Assembly (NCBI GenBank): GCA_047606825.1
Contig: JASGDY010000036.1
Coordinates: forward strand, 1-26,477
DNA length: 26,477 nucleotides
DNA from: Rhizosphaericola sp047606825
GTDB lineage: Bacteria; Bacteroidota; Bacteroidia; Chitinophagales; Chitinophagaceae
Direction: 5' to 3'
Shown: one piece after another, positions 16,615-24,300 of the stretch
How positions within the stretch are numbered: position 1 is the stretch's first letter
Layout of the letters: the number at the start of each line of letters is the position of its first letter
The notes under the pieces: generated by a model
What the model was told of the DNA's origin: nothing
The model's database searches: none
What the model saw: the letters and a program-made list of their open reading frames with translations, nothing else
Translations under genes and position numbers: made by a program

Positions 16615-16622
16615 TAGCTTTG
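16615..16622 (+). promoter_or_regulatory. -7 promoter element of feoB
   Basis: TAGCTTTG at 16615-16622 fits TAnnTTTG exactly and lies 16 bases before the feoB ATG, so the leader would be only about ten bases long. No good -33 TTTG is seen at the right distance. No obvious Fur box (a 19-bp AT-rich palindrome) is recognisable between 16495 and 16638. Confidence 0.45.
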
Positions 16623-16638
16623 TAGCTTTACATTTCAC

Positions 16639-18765
16639 ATGAAGACGGAACAGGACAACACCCATTTGCAGATTGCGCTGGTCGGAAACCCCAATGGAGG
16701 CAAGACTTCTCTGTTCAATTCCTTGACGGGATTAAGGCAGCAGGTAGGCAACTTTCCCGGCGTGACCGTGGACAAAAAGACAGGAGGCACCTTGCTCCCC
16801 GGCAACATACATGCCACGATGGTTGACCTGCCGGGGACGTACAGCCTGTATCCGCGCCGCGAGGACGAATGGGTCGCCTACCGCGTGTTGATGCGACAGG
16901 ACAAGGCGGTCCATCCGTCCATCATTTTGCTGGTCGTGGATGCCAGTAACCTCAAGCGCAACCTACTTTTCTGTTCCCAGTTGATAGACCTGAAATATCC
17001 CGTCGTCGTTGCGCTGACAATGATGGACATCGCCGCGAAAAAAGGCATACAGATTGACATACCCGGTCTCGAAAGGGAACTCGGTGTCCCTGTCGTGGGT
17101 GTCAACCCGAGAAAAGACAAAGGTATTGACGAACTGAAAAAAGTAATGGCGCAAGTGGTAATGCAGAAGCAGAATGCGCCTGTCAAGGATTTCATTCCGA
17201 TAAAACCGTTGGCTGCCGATGCGATAGGTGCGTTGCAAAAACTGATTCCCGGAACTTGCGACTATGCTTCCCTGCATTACCTGATCAACCATGAACAGTT
17301 TCCGTTGAACGATACCTTGCAGGTTGATATTGAAAACGCGGAGCAAAGCAACAACTTTAACCCGACCAAGACACAGGCGGAAGAAATACTCCAACGATAC
17401 CGACATATCAATGCCATCATACAAAAAAACGTGGTGTTGCCCGATCCCTTGCAGAAAAAACTTTTTACCGAAAAACTGGACAACCTCCTCCTGCACCGTG
17501 TATGGGGCTATGTCATCATGCTTTCTGTTCTTTTTCTGCTGTTCCAGGGCGTGTTCTGGATTGCCCAGTATCCGATGGACGGCATCGACTGGCTTTTTAC
17601 CACGTTTACAAGTTGGCTGGACGGCACACTGCCCGCCGTCTGGTGGAGCGACCTACTGGTCAACGGGCTTCTTGCGGGACTGGGCGCCATCGTCGTCTTT
17701 GTGCCGCAGATCATGATACTGTTTGGGTTGATTACCCTTTTGGAAGATACCGGTTATATGGCGCGTATCAGCTTCCTCAGCGACAAGCTCATGCGAAAAG
17801 TGGGACTCAATGGCAAAAGCGTGATGCCGATGATCAGTGGATTTGCCTGTGCCGTACCTTCCATCATGAGCACCCGCAACATCGAAAACAAGAAAGAACG
17901 GCTGATCACCATACTGGTCACGCCTTTTATGAGCTGTAGCGCAAGACTGCCGATATACGTCGTATTGATTGGCCTGATGGTACCCGAGAACCACAACATC
18001 CAGAAAGGACTTATCATGATGGCGATGTACCTGTTGGGTATCGTGATGGCGCTCATAGTGGCGTATGCACTGAAGTTCTGGATAAAAATCAAGGAAAAAA
18101 GCTTTTTCATCATGGAACTGCCACTGTACCGCGGGCCGCGCTGGAAAAACATCGGTATTACCATGGTCGAAAAAGCCAAAATCTTCGTAACGGACGCGGG
18201 ACGTATCATCATCGTCATCAGCCTATGCCTATGGTTTTTGAGCTCGTATGGACCATCCAAGCGGATGAACGCCGTCGAAACCCGATACGAACAGGCTTTT
18301 GCGGCAGTTCCGCCTACCGATACCGCTGCCATAGATCAGATCAACCTCGAAAAAGGAACCGCCAAACTGGAAAACTCCTACGCTGGCATCCTTGGGCATG
18401 CCATCGAACCTGCCATCCGTCCCTTGGGATTTGACTGGAAAATAGGCATCGCCTTGATTACCTCTTTTACTGCACGTGAGGTTTTCGTCGGCACAATGGC
18501 GACATTGTACAGCGTCGAATCCGACAACGACACAACCCTGAAAGAAAAAATGGCTTCCGCAAAACGTGCCGACGGAACACCCGTCTATACCGACGCGACA
18601 GCCATCGCCTTGATGGTATTCTACGTGCTGGCAATGCAGTGCATGAGTACGCTCGCCATCGTCAAAAGAGAAACCAAAAGTTGGAAATGGCCCTTTGTAC
18701 AGTTTACCTATATGACTGCGCTGGCATATATTTTTAGTTGGATTGCTTATACGATATTTAGTTAG
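16639..18765 (+). CDS. feoB: Ferrous iron transporter FeoB
   Basis: A 708-residue inner-membrane Fe(II) transporter with an N-terminal GTPase domain and a transmembrane domain from about residue 288. Visible GTPase motifs are G1 GNPNGGKTS (16-24), G2 around T43 (PGVTVDKKTG) and G3 DLPG (63-66). The G4 position reads TMMD (127-130) instead of the usual NxxD, so the base-recognising Asn is a Thr. The membrane part has the conserved gate cysteines C404 (GFACAVP) and C433 (FMSCSARLP), in duplicated Gate domains. There is no FeoA domain fused to it, and no feoA or feoC gene lies nearby, although FeoA normally accompanies FeoB. It is transcribed alone, convergent with the yggS-like gene. Confidence 0.95.
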   Translation: MKTEQDNTHLQIALVGNPNGGKTSLFNSLTGLRQQVGNFPGVTVDKKTGGTLLPGNIHATMVDLPGTYSLYPRREDEWVAYRVLMRQDKAVHPSIILLVVDASNLKRNLLFCSQLIDLKYPVVVALTMMDIAAKKGIQIDIPGLERELGVPVVGVNPRKDKGIDELKKVMAQVVMQKQNAPVKDFIPIKPLAADAIGALQKLIPGTCDYASLHYLINHEQFPLNDTLQVDIENAEQSNNFNPTKTQAEEILQRYRHINAIIQKNVVLPDPLQKKLFTEKLDNLLLHRVWGYVIMLSVLFLLFQGVFWIAQYPMDGIDWLFTTFTSWLDGTLPAVWWSDLLVNGLLAGLGAIVVFVPQIMILFGLITLLEDTGYMARISFLSDKLMRKVGLNGKSVMPMISGFACAVPSIMSTRNIENKKERLITILVTPFMSCSARLPIYVVLIGLMVPENHNIQKGLIMMAMYLLGIVMALIVAYALKFWIKIKEKSFFIMELPLYRGPRWKNIGITMVEKAKIFVTDAGRIIIVISLCLWFLSSYGPSKRMNAVETRYEQAFAAVPPTDTAAIDQINLEKGTAKLENSYAGILGHAIEPAIRPLGFDWKIGIALITSFTAREVFVGTMATLYSVESDNDTTLKEKMASAKRADGTPVYTDATAIALMVFYVLAMQCMSTLAIVKRETKSWKWPFVQFTYMTALAYIFSWIAYTIFS

Positions 18766-18802
18766 GAGCTGCAAAGCACTTTGTTCCGCAAAGCCTTGGG
18801 CA

Positions 18803-19507
18803 TTAAACATAATTTCTTTTCCCAAAAATAGCCGAACCCACGCGCACAATGGTGCTGCCTTCCTCAATCGCGGTTTCCAGGTCGTGGCTCATGCCCATCG
18901 AGAGTTCGCAAAAGTCGGGGAGCAAACCCGCATCCTGGCCCTTTTCGCGTATGGCAACGAGTGTTCTGAAACAAGGTCTTACTTTTTCCGGATTGTCGCT
19001 GGGCAGTCCGATGGTCATCAGGCCTCTGATGTGCAAGGTGTCGTATTGCTTGATTGTCCGCAAAAGTTGGAGTGCGTTTTCCGGTTCGATGCCTGATTTG
19101 CTTTCCTCGTGGGAAGTGTTGACTTCCAGATAGATGTCGATAGTCCTGCCTTCGTATTGAAGGCGCTGGTTCAATTTTTCCACGAGTTCGATGCGGTCGA
19201 TGGATTCGATGCAGGAGACGTATTTGATGACGTCTTTAACCTTGTTGGTTTGCAGGTGGCCGATGAAATGGCGTTCGATTCTGAGGTCTTTCAGTGCTTC
19301 CCATTTTTCGGCGTATTCCTGTACCTTGTTTTCGCCGATAAGGTTTTCGCCGAGGCCGAGGGCAAGTTTGATTCTTTCCGCGGTGACGGTTTTGGTCGCC
19401 ATCAATAGGCGCACGTCGTTGGGGTTTCTGCCGGCTCTGGCACATGCTGCCGACATCCGGGAATGTATATGGGAAAGGTTTTCTTTTATCTGTGATAAGT
19501 CGTCCAT
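18803..19507 (-). CDS. YggS/PLPBP-family pyridoxal-phosphate homeostasis protein
   Basis: A 234-residue cytoplasmic PLP-binding protein of the YggS/YBL036C/PROSC family, a single-domain alanine-racemase-like barrel that buffers PLP and affects amino-acid and keto-acid pools without a known catalytic reaction. K39 in LLMATKTV is the Schiff-base lysine. Other family signatures are GENKVQEYAEK, HFIGHLQTNKVK, the strand YLEVNTSHEESKSGI, RGLMTIG, LSMGMSHDLETAIEEGSTIVRVGSAIFG and the terminal GKRNY. The length is normal. It is convergent with feoB, with 37 bases between the stops and no clear terminator there. Confidence 0.95.
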   Translation of the reverse strand: MDDLSQIKENLSHIHSRMSAACARAGRNPNDVRLLMATKTVTAERIKLALGLGENLIGENKVQEYAEKWEALKDLRIERHFIGHLQTNKVKDVIKYVSCIESIDRIELVEKLNQRLQYEGRTIDIYLEVNTSHEESKSGIEPENALQLLRTIKQYDTLHIRGLMTIGLPSDNPEKVRPCFRTLVAIREKGQDAGLLPDFCELSMGMSHDLETAIEEGSTIVRVGSAIFGKRNYV

Positions 19508-19563
19508 GGTTGGATAAGTAAAAGGGTAAAAGTAAAAAATGAAAAATGGTTTGAATCGGGTGG

Positions 19564-19571
19564 CAAAGATA
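19564..19571 (-). promoter_or_regulatory. -7 promoter element of the yggS-like gene
   Basis: On the minus strand TATCTTTG (19571-19564) matches TAnnTTTG exactly, 56 bases before the yggS start. The -33 region is not convincing. The remaining leader contains AT-rich runs only. Confidence 0.5.
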
Positions 19572-19717
19572 GCGGATTGTTATACTGCGAACTGCGTAAA
19601 AATGTCTTTGGAAAAAGTAAGCTCCTCTATCGCTGGGGTGCTTATAGAAATTATGAGACTGTTTGGGTTAAGTTTTGCTGTAGGGTTTTATATGCTTCCA
19701 AGACATAAAAACGTGTA

Positions 19718-19766
19718 TTCCTTCCCGCACAGTCTCCCGCCGCGGCGGGGACTTTGCGGGAAGGAA
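19718..19766. repeat. GC-rich cruciform-type palindrome
   Basis: A nearly perfect 49-base palindrome in an AT-rich intergenic region. The outer arms are TTCCTTCCCGCA (19718-19729) and TGCGGGAAGGAA (19755-19766), the middle arms AGTC/GACT, and the core the perfect 14-base palindrome CCCGCCGCGGCGGG (19736-19749). There is one C/T mismatch and one bulged T. Its composition differs sharply from the flanks, as in REP-like dispersed palindromes. No T-tract follows on either strand. The rest of the 361-base gap between the yggS and S15 genes (19508-19868) holds only the promoter elements listed. Confidence 0.8.
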
Positions 19767-19823
19767 ATAAATAACTCAAAAAGCTTCTATAACGACAGCA
19801 ATAATTTTCCTTCTTTTTTCCCG

Positions 19824-19831
19824 TATCTTCA
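19824..19831 (+). promoter_or_regulatory. Possible -7 element of the S15 hydrolase gene
   Basis: TATCTTCA is a weak match to TAnnTTTG, 37 bases before the chosen ATG at 19869. The distance is right, but the last three positions fit only partly and no -33 box is clear. Confidence 0.3.
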
Positions 19832-19868
19832 CGACCTATTTTTCTCCTCTGCAAATAAAATATACTCC

Positions 19869-21737
19869 ATGAAGAAAATGATGTATCTGTTGATGGCTGC
19901 TTGTCTGGTCGGAAAGGCGCAGGCGCAGGACATCGACTCCGCTTGGTTCCGTAACCATTATGACAAAATCGAGGTTTCCATACCGATGCGCGATGGCGTT
20001 AAGTTGTTTACCTCCATTTACGCGCCAAAGGACTTGTCCGAAAAACATCCGATACTGATGACGCGCACGCCGTATTCCTGTGCCCCTTACGGAGCGGACA
20101 AGTACAAACCTTACTATATCGGTTATTACAAAGAATACCTCAAAGAAGGCTACATCATGGTGACGCAGGACGTGCGTGGCCGCTGGATGAGCGAGGGCAC
20201 GTTTGTGGACGTGCGTCCGTTCATTGAAAACAAAACCGGCAAAACCGTTGACGAGGCGAGCGATACTTACGATGTCATCGACTGGCTGGTCAAAAACGTG
20301 CAAGGCAACAACGGCAAGGTCGGCGTTTTTGGTATTTCCTATCCGGGTTTTTATTCGACGATGGCGGCGGTCAGCAAGCATCCGGCACTCGTCGCGGTCA
20401 GTCCCCAGGCGCCAGTGACGGACTGGTTTGTGGGCGATGATTTCCACCACAACGGCGCGTTCATGGCAATGGATGGTTTTGCGTTTTATACAGGTTTTGG
20501 ACAGCCGCGCCCCCAACCAACGACCGTAGGTCCGACCCCTTTTAATTTCTGGACGGAGGACAATTATGCTTTTTATTTGAAAACGGGCGCATTGCCCAAC
20601 CTTTCCAAGATGATGGGCGACAGCATCGCGTTTTGGAAGGACTTGATGGCGCATCCCAATTATGACCAGTGGTGGCAGGCACGCAATGTCCGCAACCATA
20701 CGGAAAATATCCTGCCCACGACCAACACGCTCGTCGTCGGCGGTCTGTTTGACGCCGAGGACTGTTTCGGTGCGTGGAGTACCTACAAGGCCATCGAAAC
20801 CAAAGCCAAGAACAACAACAAAATCGTTATGGGGCCTTGGTTCCACGGCCAGTGGGCGGGTCGTGGCGGCGACGGCGAGTTTCTGGGAAATGTCCAGTAT
20901 GGCAGCAAGACCGCGAAATGGTATTTTGACAATATCGAACTGCCTTATTTCAACTATTATTTGAAAGGCAAAGGCTCCATCGACAACATAAAAGAAGCCA
21001 ATATCTATTTCACTGGCGCAAACGAATGGAAAGCTTTTGACAAATGGCCGCCCGTCGACGAGACCGAAACGCCGATATATTTGCAGGCAGATGGTGGCTT
21101 GGCTTTTGACGCGCCGACCAATACGGCGGACGCTTTTTCGCAATATACCAGCGACCCGTCCAAACCTGTTCCCTATACCGACGGCGTGCAGGAGCACCGC
21201 ACACGTGAGTACATGACGGACGACCAGCGGTTTGCGGCTTGGCGCCCCGACGTGCTGGTGTTCCAGACCGATGTTCTGGACAAGGACGTGACTTTGGGAG
21301 GTCCGTTGACGGCGGATTTGCAGGTCGCCATCAGCACGACCGACGCGGATTTTGTGGTGAAGCTGATTGACGTGTTTCCCGACGATTTCAAGTACGACAA
21401 CGACAAGACGGACTATGTGATGAACGGCTACCAGATGCTCGTGCGTGGCGACATCTTCCGTGGACGTTTCCGCAACAGTTTTGAAAAACCCGAACCTTTT
21501 GTTCCCGGGAAGATTACGGAAGTGAAATACACGATGCCCGACATTGCCCACACGTTCAAAAAAGGACACCGCATCATGGTGCAGGTCCAGAGCACCTGGT
21601 TTCCGCTGGCAGACCGCAATCCCCAGAAATACGTGGACATCTACCATGCCAAGGACAGCGATTTCCAGAAAGCGGACATCAAGGTCTACCACGCCAAAGG
21701 ACATGAAAGCAAGCTGATATTGCCAATCTTGGAATAA
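19869..21737 (+). CDS. Secreted CocE/NonD (peptidase S15-like) serine hydrolase
   Basis: A 622-residue exported alpha/beta hydrolase of the CocE/NonD type, a family that includes cocaine esterase, glutaryl-7-ACA acylase and alpha-amino-acid ester hydrolases. The Sec signal spans residues 1-20 (MKKMMYLLMAACLVGKAQAQ). The catalytic triad candidates are S157 in GISYPG, D295 in GLFDAED and H326 in GPWFHGQW, followed by a C-terminal jelly roll (about 430-622). Family strings PMRDGVKLFTSIYAP and QDVRGRWMSEG are present. The acidic GLFDAED context resembles alpha-amino-acid ester hydrolases, but the substrate cannot be set. The frame is open 110 codons further upstream. I start at the ATG before the signal peptide because the upstream stretch is low-quality coding sequence and contains the GC-rich palindrome. 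Confidence 0.9.
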   Translation: MKKMMYLLMAACLVGKAQAQDIDSAWFRNHYDKIEVSIPMRDGVKLFTSIYAPKDLSEKHPILMTRTPYSCAPYGADKYKPYYIGYYKEYLKEGYIMVTQDVRGRWMSEGTFVDVRPFIENKTGKTVDEASDTYDVIDWLVKNVQGNNGKVGVFGISYPGFYSTMAAVSKHPALVAVSPQAPVTDWFVGDDFHHNGAFMAMDGFAFYTGFGQPRPQPTTVGPTPFNFWTEDNYAFYLKTGALPNLSKMMGDSIAFWKDLMAHPNYDQWWQARNVRNHTENILPTTNTLVVGGLFDAEDCFGAWSTYKAIETKAKNNNKIVMGPWFHGQWAGRGGDGEFLGNVQYGSKTAKWYFDNIELPYFNYYLKGKGSIDNIKEANIYFTGANEWKAFDKWPPVDETETPIYLQADGGLAFDAPTNTADAFSQYTSDPSKPVPYTDGVQEHRTREYMTDDQRFAAWRPDVLVFQTDVLDKDVTLGGPLTADLQVAISTTDADFVVKLIDVFPDDFKYDNDKTDYVMNGYQMLVRGDIFRGRFRNSFEKPEPFVPGKITEVKYTMPDIAHTFKKGHRIMVQVQSTWFPLADRNPQKYVDIYHAKDSDFQKADIKVYHAKGHESKLILPILE

Positions 21738-21792
21738 AGACGGATGGTTTCCGTCTCTACGTCCTGGCGGTCGGTGGAGACACCGACCGCCA
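21738..21792. repeat. Hairpin cluster directly behind the S15 hydrolase gene
   Basis: Hairpin A is AGACGGA/TCCGTCT (21738-21744 and 21750-21756) and begins right after the stop codon. Hairpin B has a perfect 12-bp stem, TGGCGGTCGGTG and CACCGACCGCCA, closed by a GAGA tetraloop (21765-21792). The decamer CACCGACCGC recurs further on at about 21826-21835 within another small fold (TCACC to GGTGA). No T-tract follows A or B, so they may protect the 3' end of the mRNA or belong to a dispersed palindromic repeat. Confidence 0.75.
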
Positions 21793-21900
21793 CCATGTTC
21801 AATATGCGAAAGTTTGAACTATCCTCACCGACCGCGAAGCGGCCACCGTAGGTGAACAAAGGTAAATGTCCCTTTTTCAACCATTGTCTGGCATTGCCTA

Positions 21901-21946
21901 AATAAAGAACAGCCCGGCGGATACCTCCGCTGGGCTGTTCTTTATT
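21901..21946. terminator. Bidirectional intrinsic terminator
   Basis: A perfect 15-bp stem (AATAAAGAACAGCCC at 21901-21915 with its complement at 21932-21946) extends by one G-T wobble and GCGGA/TCCGC to about 21 pairs, with a TACC loop. The AT-rich outer part gives U-rich tails in both directions (TTCTTTATT). It can end S15 hydrolase transcription and stop read-through from the yidC side. It abuts the repeat element starting at 21947. Confidence 0.8.
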
Positions 21947-22141
21947 ATACGATTTTGATTTATTTTTAGACCAAAAATCCATTTGTGCTGTTCGGGATTT
22001 GCAATCCCGAACGCTTATCCGTGCATTTGCAATGCACTGCTGTTTGCGGATTGCAAATCCGCCGATACGGCTTCAGGATTACAAATCCTGAAGAGCGGCG
22101 TAATAAAAATTATTGGTCTATATTGAATTTCATTATCGTAT
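21947..22141. repeat. Four-hairpin repeat element, copy 2 (complete, about 195 bp)
   Basis: The only complete copy. Imperfect terminal inverted repeats of about 26 bases begin ATACGAT (21947) and end ATCGTAT (22141), and contain the exact pair TAGACCAA (21967-21974) and TTGGTCTA (22113-22120). Between them are four hairpins of the same design. H1 is GTTCGGGAT/ATCCCGAAC (21990-22012), H2 is GTGCAT/ATGCAC (22021-22037), H3 is GCGGAT/ATCCGC (22046-22062) and H4 is CTTCAGGAT/ATCCTGAAG (22071-22093). Each has a five-base loop (TTGCA, TTGCA, TGCAA, TACAA). An AATAAAAATTATT palindrome follows (22102-22114). The flanks both read TATT, a possible target duplication, but in AT-rich sequence. No protein is encoded, so a MITE-like non-autonomous element is the best description. 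Confidence 0.88.
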
Positions 22142-22201
22142 TATTTCTCCGTTCTCCGCAGCTCAAGCATTGGGTTGTTCAAGAGCTGTGGGCTTGCAAC
22201 A

Positions 22202-22221
22202 AGACGCACAGCCGTGCGTCT
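22202..22221 (-). terminator. Hairpin downstream of yidC
   Basis: A perfect 8-bp stem AGACGCAC/GTGCGTCT (22202-22209, 22214-22221) with a four-base loop lies 8 bases after the yidC stop on the minus strand. The following bases (TTGTTGC) are only weakly U-rich, so it is a probable but not textbook terminator. Confidence 0.5.
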
Positions 22222-22229
22222 CTAGAAAA

Positions 22230-24092
22230 TTATCTTTTATTGGCGCGCTCTTTGGCTTCCTGCATTTTTTTCTGCATTTCGGTCATCTGTTCCATGCGTT
22301 GCTGCCATTTGCTTTTGTCTTTTTTCGGCGCGTTTCTTTTCGCTTGGATGTCGGCCAACAGTTTGTCGTGGTTGATGACTACTTTTTGGATGAAGATTTG
22401 AATCAGCAAGGTCATCACGTTGCTGACGGTATAGTACCAAGTCAATGCCGACGGCATGTTGTTCCACCACAAGAGGAACACGACGGGCATGATGAACGGC
22501 ATATATTTCAACGCGGGATTGTCCTGCGTCTGCGGTGTTGCGTTCATATTGTACAGCGACATGAGCAAACTGGTGATGGCGGACAACAACGTAAACAGAC
22601 TCAGATGGTCGCCTAATACCGGAATATGCGCGTTCCAATGGAAAAACGTATCGTAAGACGACAAATCATTGGCCCAAAGGAAACTTTTGCCGCGCAGCGC
22701 GATATTGGATCCGAAGAAACTGTACAGCGAAAAGAATATCGGAATCTGGAACAGTATCGGGATACAGCCGCCCATCGGATTGACGCCCGCCTCGCGGAAA
22801 AACTTCATCTGCTCCATCGCAAATCCCTGCTGGTCGCTGCCGTATTTCTTTTTCAGTGCGTCCAGTTCGGGGCGCAGGACTTTCATCTTTGCGCCGCTCT
22901 TGTAGCTGGAATAGGTCAGCGGTGCCAGCAATATACGGATGACCAGTGTCAATATCGCAATCGCCCAACCGTAGTTGGAAACAAATCCTGTGATAAAGTT
23001 GAACACGGGAATGACGACGCCACGGTTGATGTATTTGACGAAAGAAAACATACCGGAACCGAGGTCCACGATGTTTTTCATCCCGTTGTCATATTGTTTC
23101 AATATGGTGTAGTCGTTCGGCCCGTAATATAGCTGCATCGGGATGGAAACCGTAGCGGAGGTGGGCAGTTTCAACTGCAAGTCGGCACTTGCGTCAAACA
23201 ACTGGCCTGTCGCTGTGTCGGCAATGCCGACCATCTTGGCGTCGGCACTGGCAAAAGTTTCCTTGTTCAAGGCCAGTGTCGCGTTGAAAAACTGTTGCGA
23301 AAAGCCAATCCAACTGACCGGTTTTTCGATTTTCTTGTCCATTTCGGAAGTCGCCTTTGCCGTGGAATAGTCAAAGCTATTGTCGGCATAGTAGACCAGA
23401 CGCGAACGTTGTTTTTCGTAGTCCGCTGCACGCTGCTGCTGGTGCAGTTGCGTGTTCCAGTGCAGATTCAACTGGTTGTTGGTAAACAAGCCGGAAGCAC
23501 CAACGAGGTTCAGCGTCCAGTTGATCATGTATTGGTTGGGGCGGATTAGGTATTGGTGTTCTATTTTCTGTCCACCTGCCGATTGCAGCGTAAACGTCAA
23601 CGTCTGGCTGCCGTCGCTGTTTTTCACGACCGGTGATGCCGCAAACAACAGTTCGTTTGATGGTGTGGAAACCGTATTGGAAGTATTGAGTTTATATCCA
23701 AAATAATCGTCCTTGCCGCCGCCGATGACCACGGGCATATTGGCGTTGTTGTAGGAATGGAAATTTTTGAGTTCTACTTTTTTCAACTGGCCGCCTTTGT
23801 TGGTAAACGTCGCGCGCATCAGTTCGTTTTCCACGACGATTTCGCTTTCAGCACCGACGGCCGCCTGGGTAAAGCTACCTGCGGCCTGTGTCCTGTTGAT
23901 GGAGTCGAGACGTAGGGAATCCGCCACATTGACGGGTTTGATTTTCGCAGCTTCAATTCTGGCAATGGAATCCTGCTTCATCTTTTCCTGGTGCGCATGC
24001 TGCTCCTGCTGCTTGTTGGTCACCATGAAAAACGCAATAAACAAAATCCCTAAAAGCACGGCTCCGATGATGGGCATCTTATCTTTTTTCAT
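22230..24092 (-). CDS. yidC: Membrane protein insertase YidC
   Basis: A 620-residue inner-membrane insertase/foldase of the YidC/Oxa1/Alb3 family, acting alone or with SecYEG. TM1 is at about residues 6-24 (MPIIGAVLLGILFIAFFMV). A large periplasmic beta-sandwich domain lies at about 60-350, starting near VVENELMRATFTNKGGQLKKVELKNF. The conserved insertase core begins at about 370 (VFNFITGFVSNYGWAIAILT), and R386 in LVIRILLAPLT is the expected groove arginine. The GCIPILFQIPIFFSLYSFF helix and MLFHH-free, Met-rich helices (YMPFIMPVVFLLWWNNMPSALTWYYT) follow. The C-terminal tail is Lys-rich and probably binds ribosomes. I start it at ATG 24092 (MKKDKMPIIG), because the frame upstream runs across the promoter. 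Confidence 0.96.
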   Translation of the reverse strand: MKKDKMPIIGAVLLGILFIAFFMVTNKQQEQHAHQEKMKQDSIARIEAAKIKPVNVADSLRLDSINRTQAAGSFTQAAVGAESEIVVENELMRATFTNKGGQLKKVELKNFHSYNNANMPVVIGGGKDDYFGYKLNTSNTVSTPSNELLFAASPVVKNSDGSQTLTFTLQSAGGQKIEHQYLIRPNQYMINWTLNLVGASGLFTNNQLNLHWNTQLHQQQRAADYEKQRSRLVYYADNSFDYSTAKATSEMDKKIEKPVSWIGFSQQFFNATLALNKETFASADAKMVGIADTATGQLFDASADLQLKLPTSATVSIPMQLYYGPNDYTILKQYDNGMKNIVDLGSGMFSFVKYINRGVVIPVFNFITGFVSNYGWAIAILTLVIRILLAPLTYSSYKSGAKMKVLRPELDALKKKYGSDQQGFAMEQMKFFREAGVNPMGGCIPILFQIPIFFSLYSFFGSNIALRGKSFLWANDLSSYDTFFHWNAHIPVLGDHLSLFTLLSAITSLLMSLYNMNATPQTQDNPALKYMPFIMPVVFLLWWNNMPSALTWYYTVSNVMTLLIQIFIQKVVINHDKLLADIQAKRNAPKKDKSKWQQRMEQMTEMQKKMQEAKERANKR

Positions 24093-24140
24093 TCGATCTA
24101 TTTCTTTATTTGTAAGGACATAGTCCTGGTCGATGAGGCG

Positions 24141-24173
24141 CAAAGGTAACGAACGAAGGCTTATATTGGTCAA
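24141..24173 (-). promoter_or_regulatory. Promoter of yidC
   Basis: On the minus strand TACCTTTG (24148-24141) matches the Bacteroidota -7 consensus exactly. TTGACC at 24173-24168 supplies the -33 TTG about 22 bases upstream. The leader to ATG 24092 would be roughly 40 bases. Confidence 0.65.
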
Positions 24174-24199
24174 TTTGGAAAGGGGAAGATTTCTCGGGA

Positions 24200-24300
24200 C
24201 ATTTCAAATTTTTGCTGGCGGGGGAAGACACCACGCCAGTAGAACTACTAGTGGCCGGTGTCCCCCTATTCATATAACTAATGAGCGAAAATTTGAAATG
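24200..24300. repeat. Long inverted-repeat element between yidC and GH20
   Basis: The outer arms CATTTCAAATTTTTGCT (24200-24216) and AGCGAAAATTTGAAATG (24284-24300) pair over 17 bases with one wobble position. Inside, GGGGG-ACACC (24220-24224, 24228-24232) pairs with GGTGTCCCCC (24257-24266) across a three-base bulge, and GCCA/TGGC closes an inner loop. The result is a roughly 100-base foldback. Similarity may continue outward (TCGGGAC against GCTCCGA). No other copy is in the window. It could be a small MITE or a structured regulatory site; it codes for nothing recognisable. Confidence 0.75.

Noticed and set aside
18766..18802. Terminator between the convergent feoB and yggS-like genes
   Set aside because: Only a 5-bp CTTTG/CAAAG fold is visible and no T-tract follows on either strand.
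19539..19868. N-terminal extension of the S15 hydrolase by 110 residues
   Set aside because: It would bury a clear signal peptide in the interior and translate through the GC-rich palindrome; no family similarity is seen in that part.
19836..21704. A 622-codon open frame on the minus strand, antisense to the S15 hydrolase gene
   Set aside because: It mirrors the real gene almost end to end, its translation has no recognisable family strings, and the plus-strand frame has a full catalytic triad and signal peptide. Codon bias of the sense gene explains the lack of stops.
21947..22141. CRISPR array
   Set aside because: The four hairpins are different from each other and there are no equal spacers between identical repeats; no cas gene is present.
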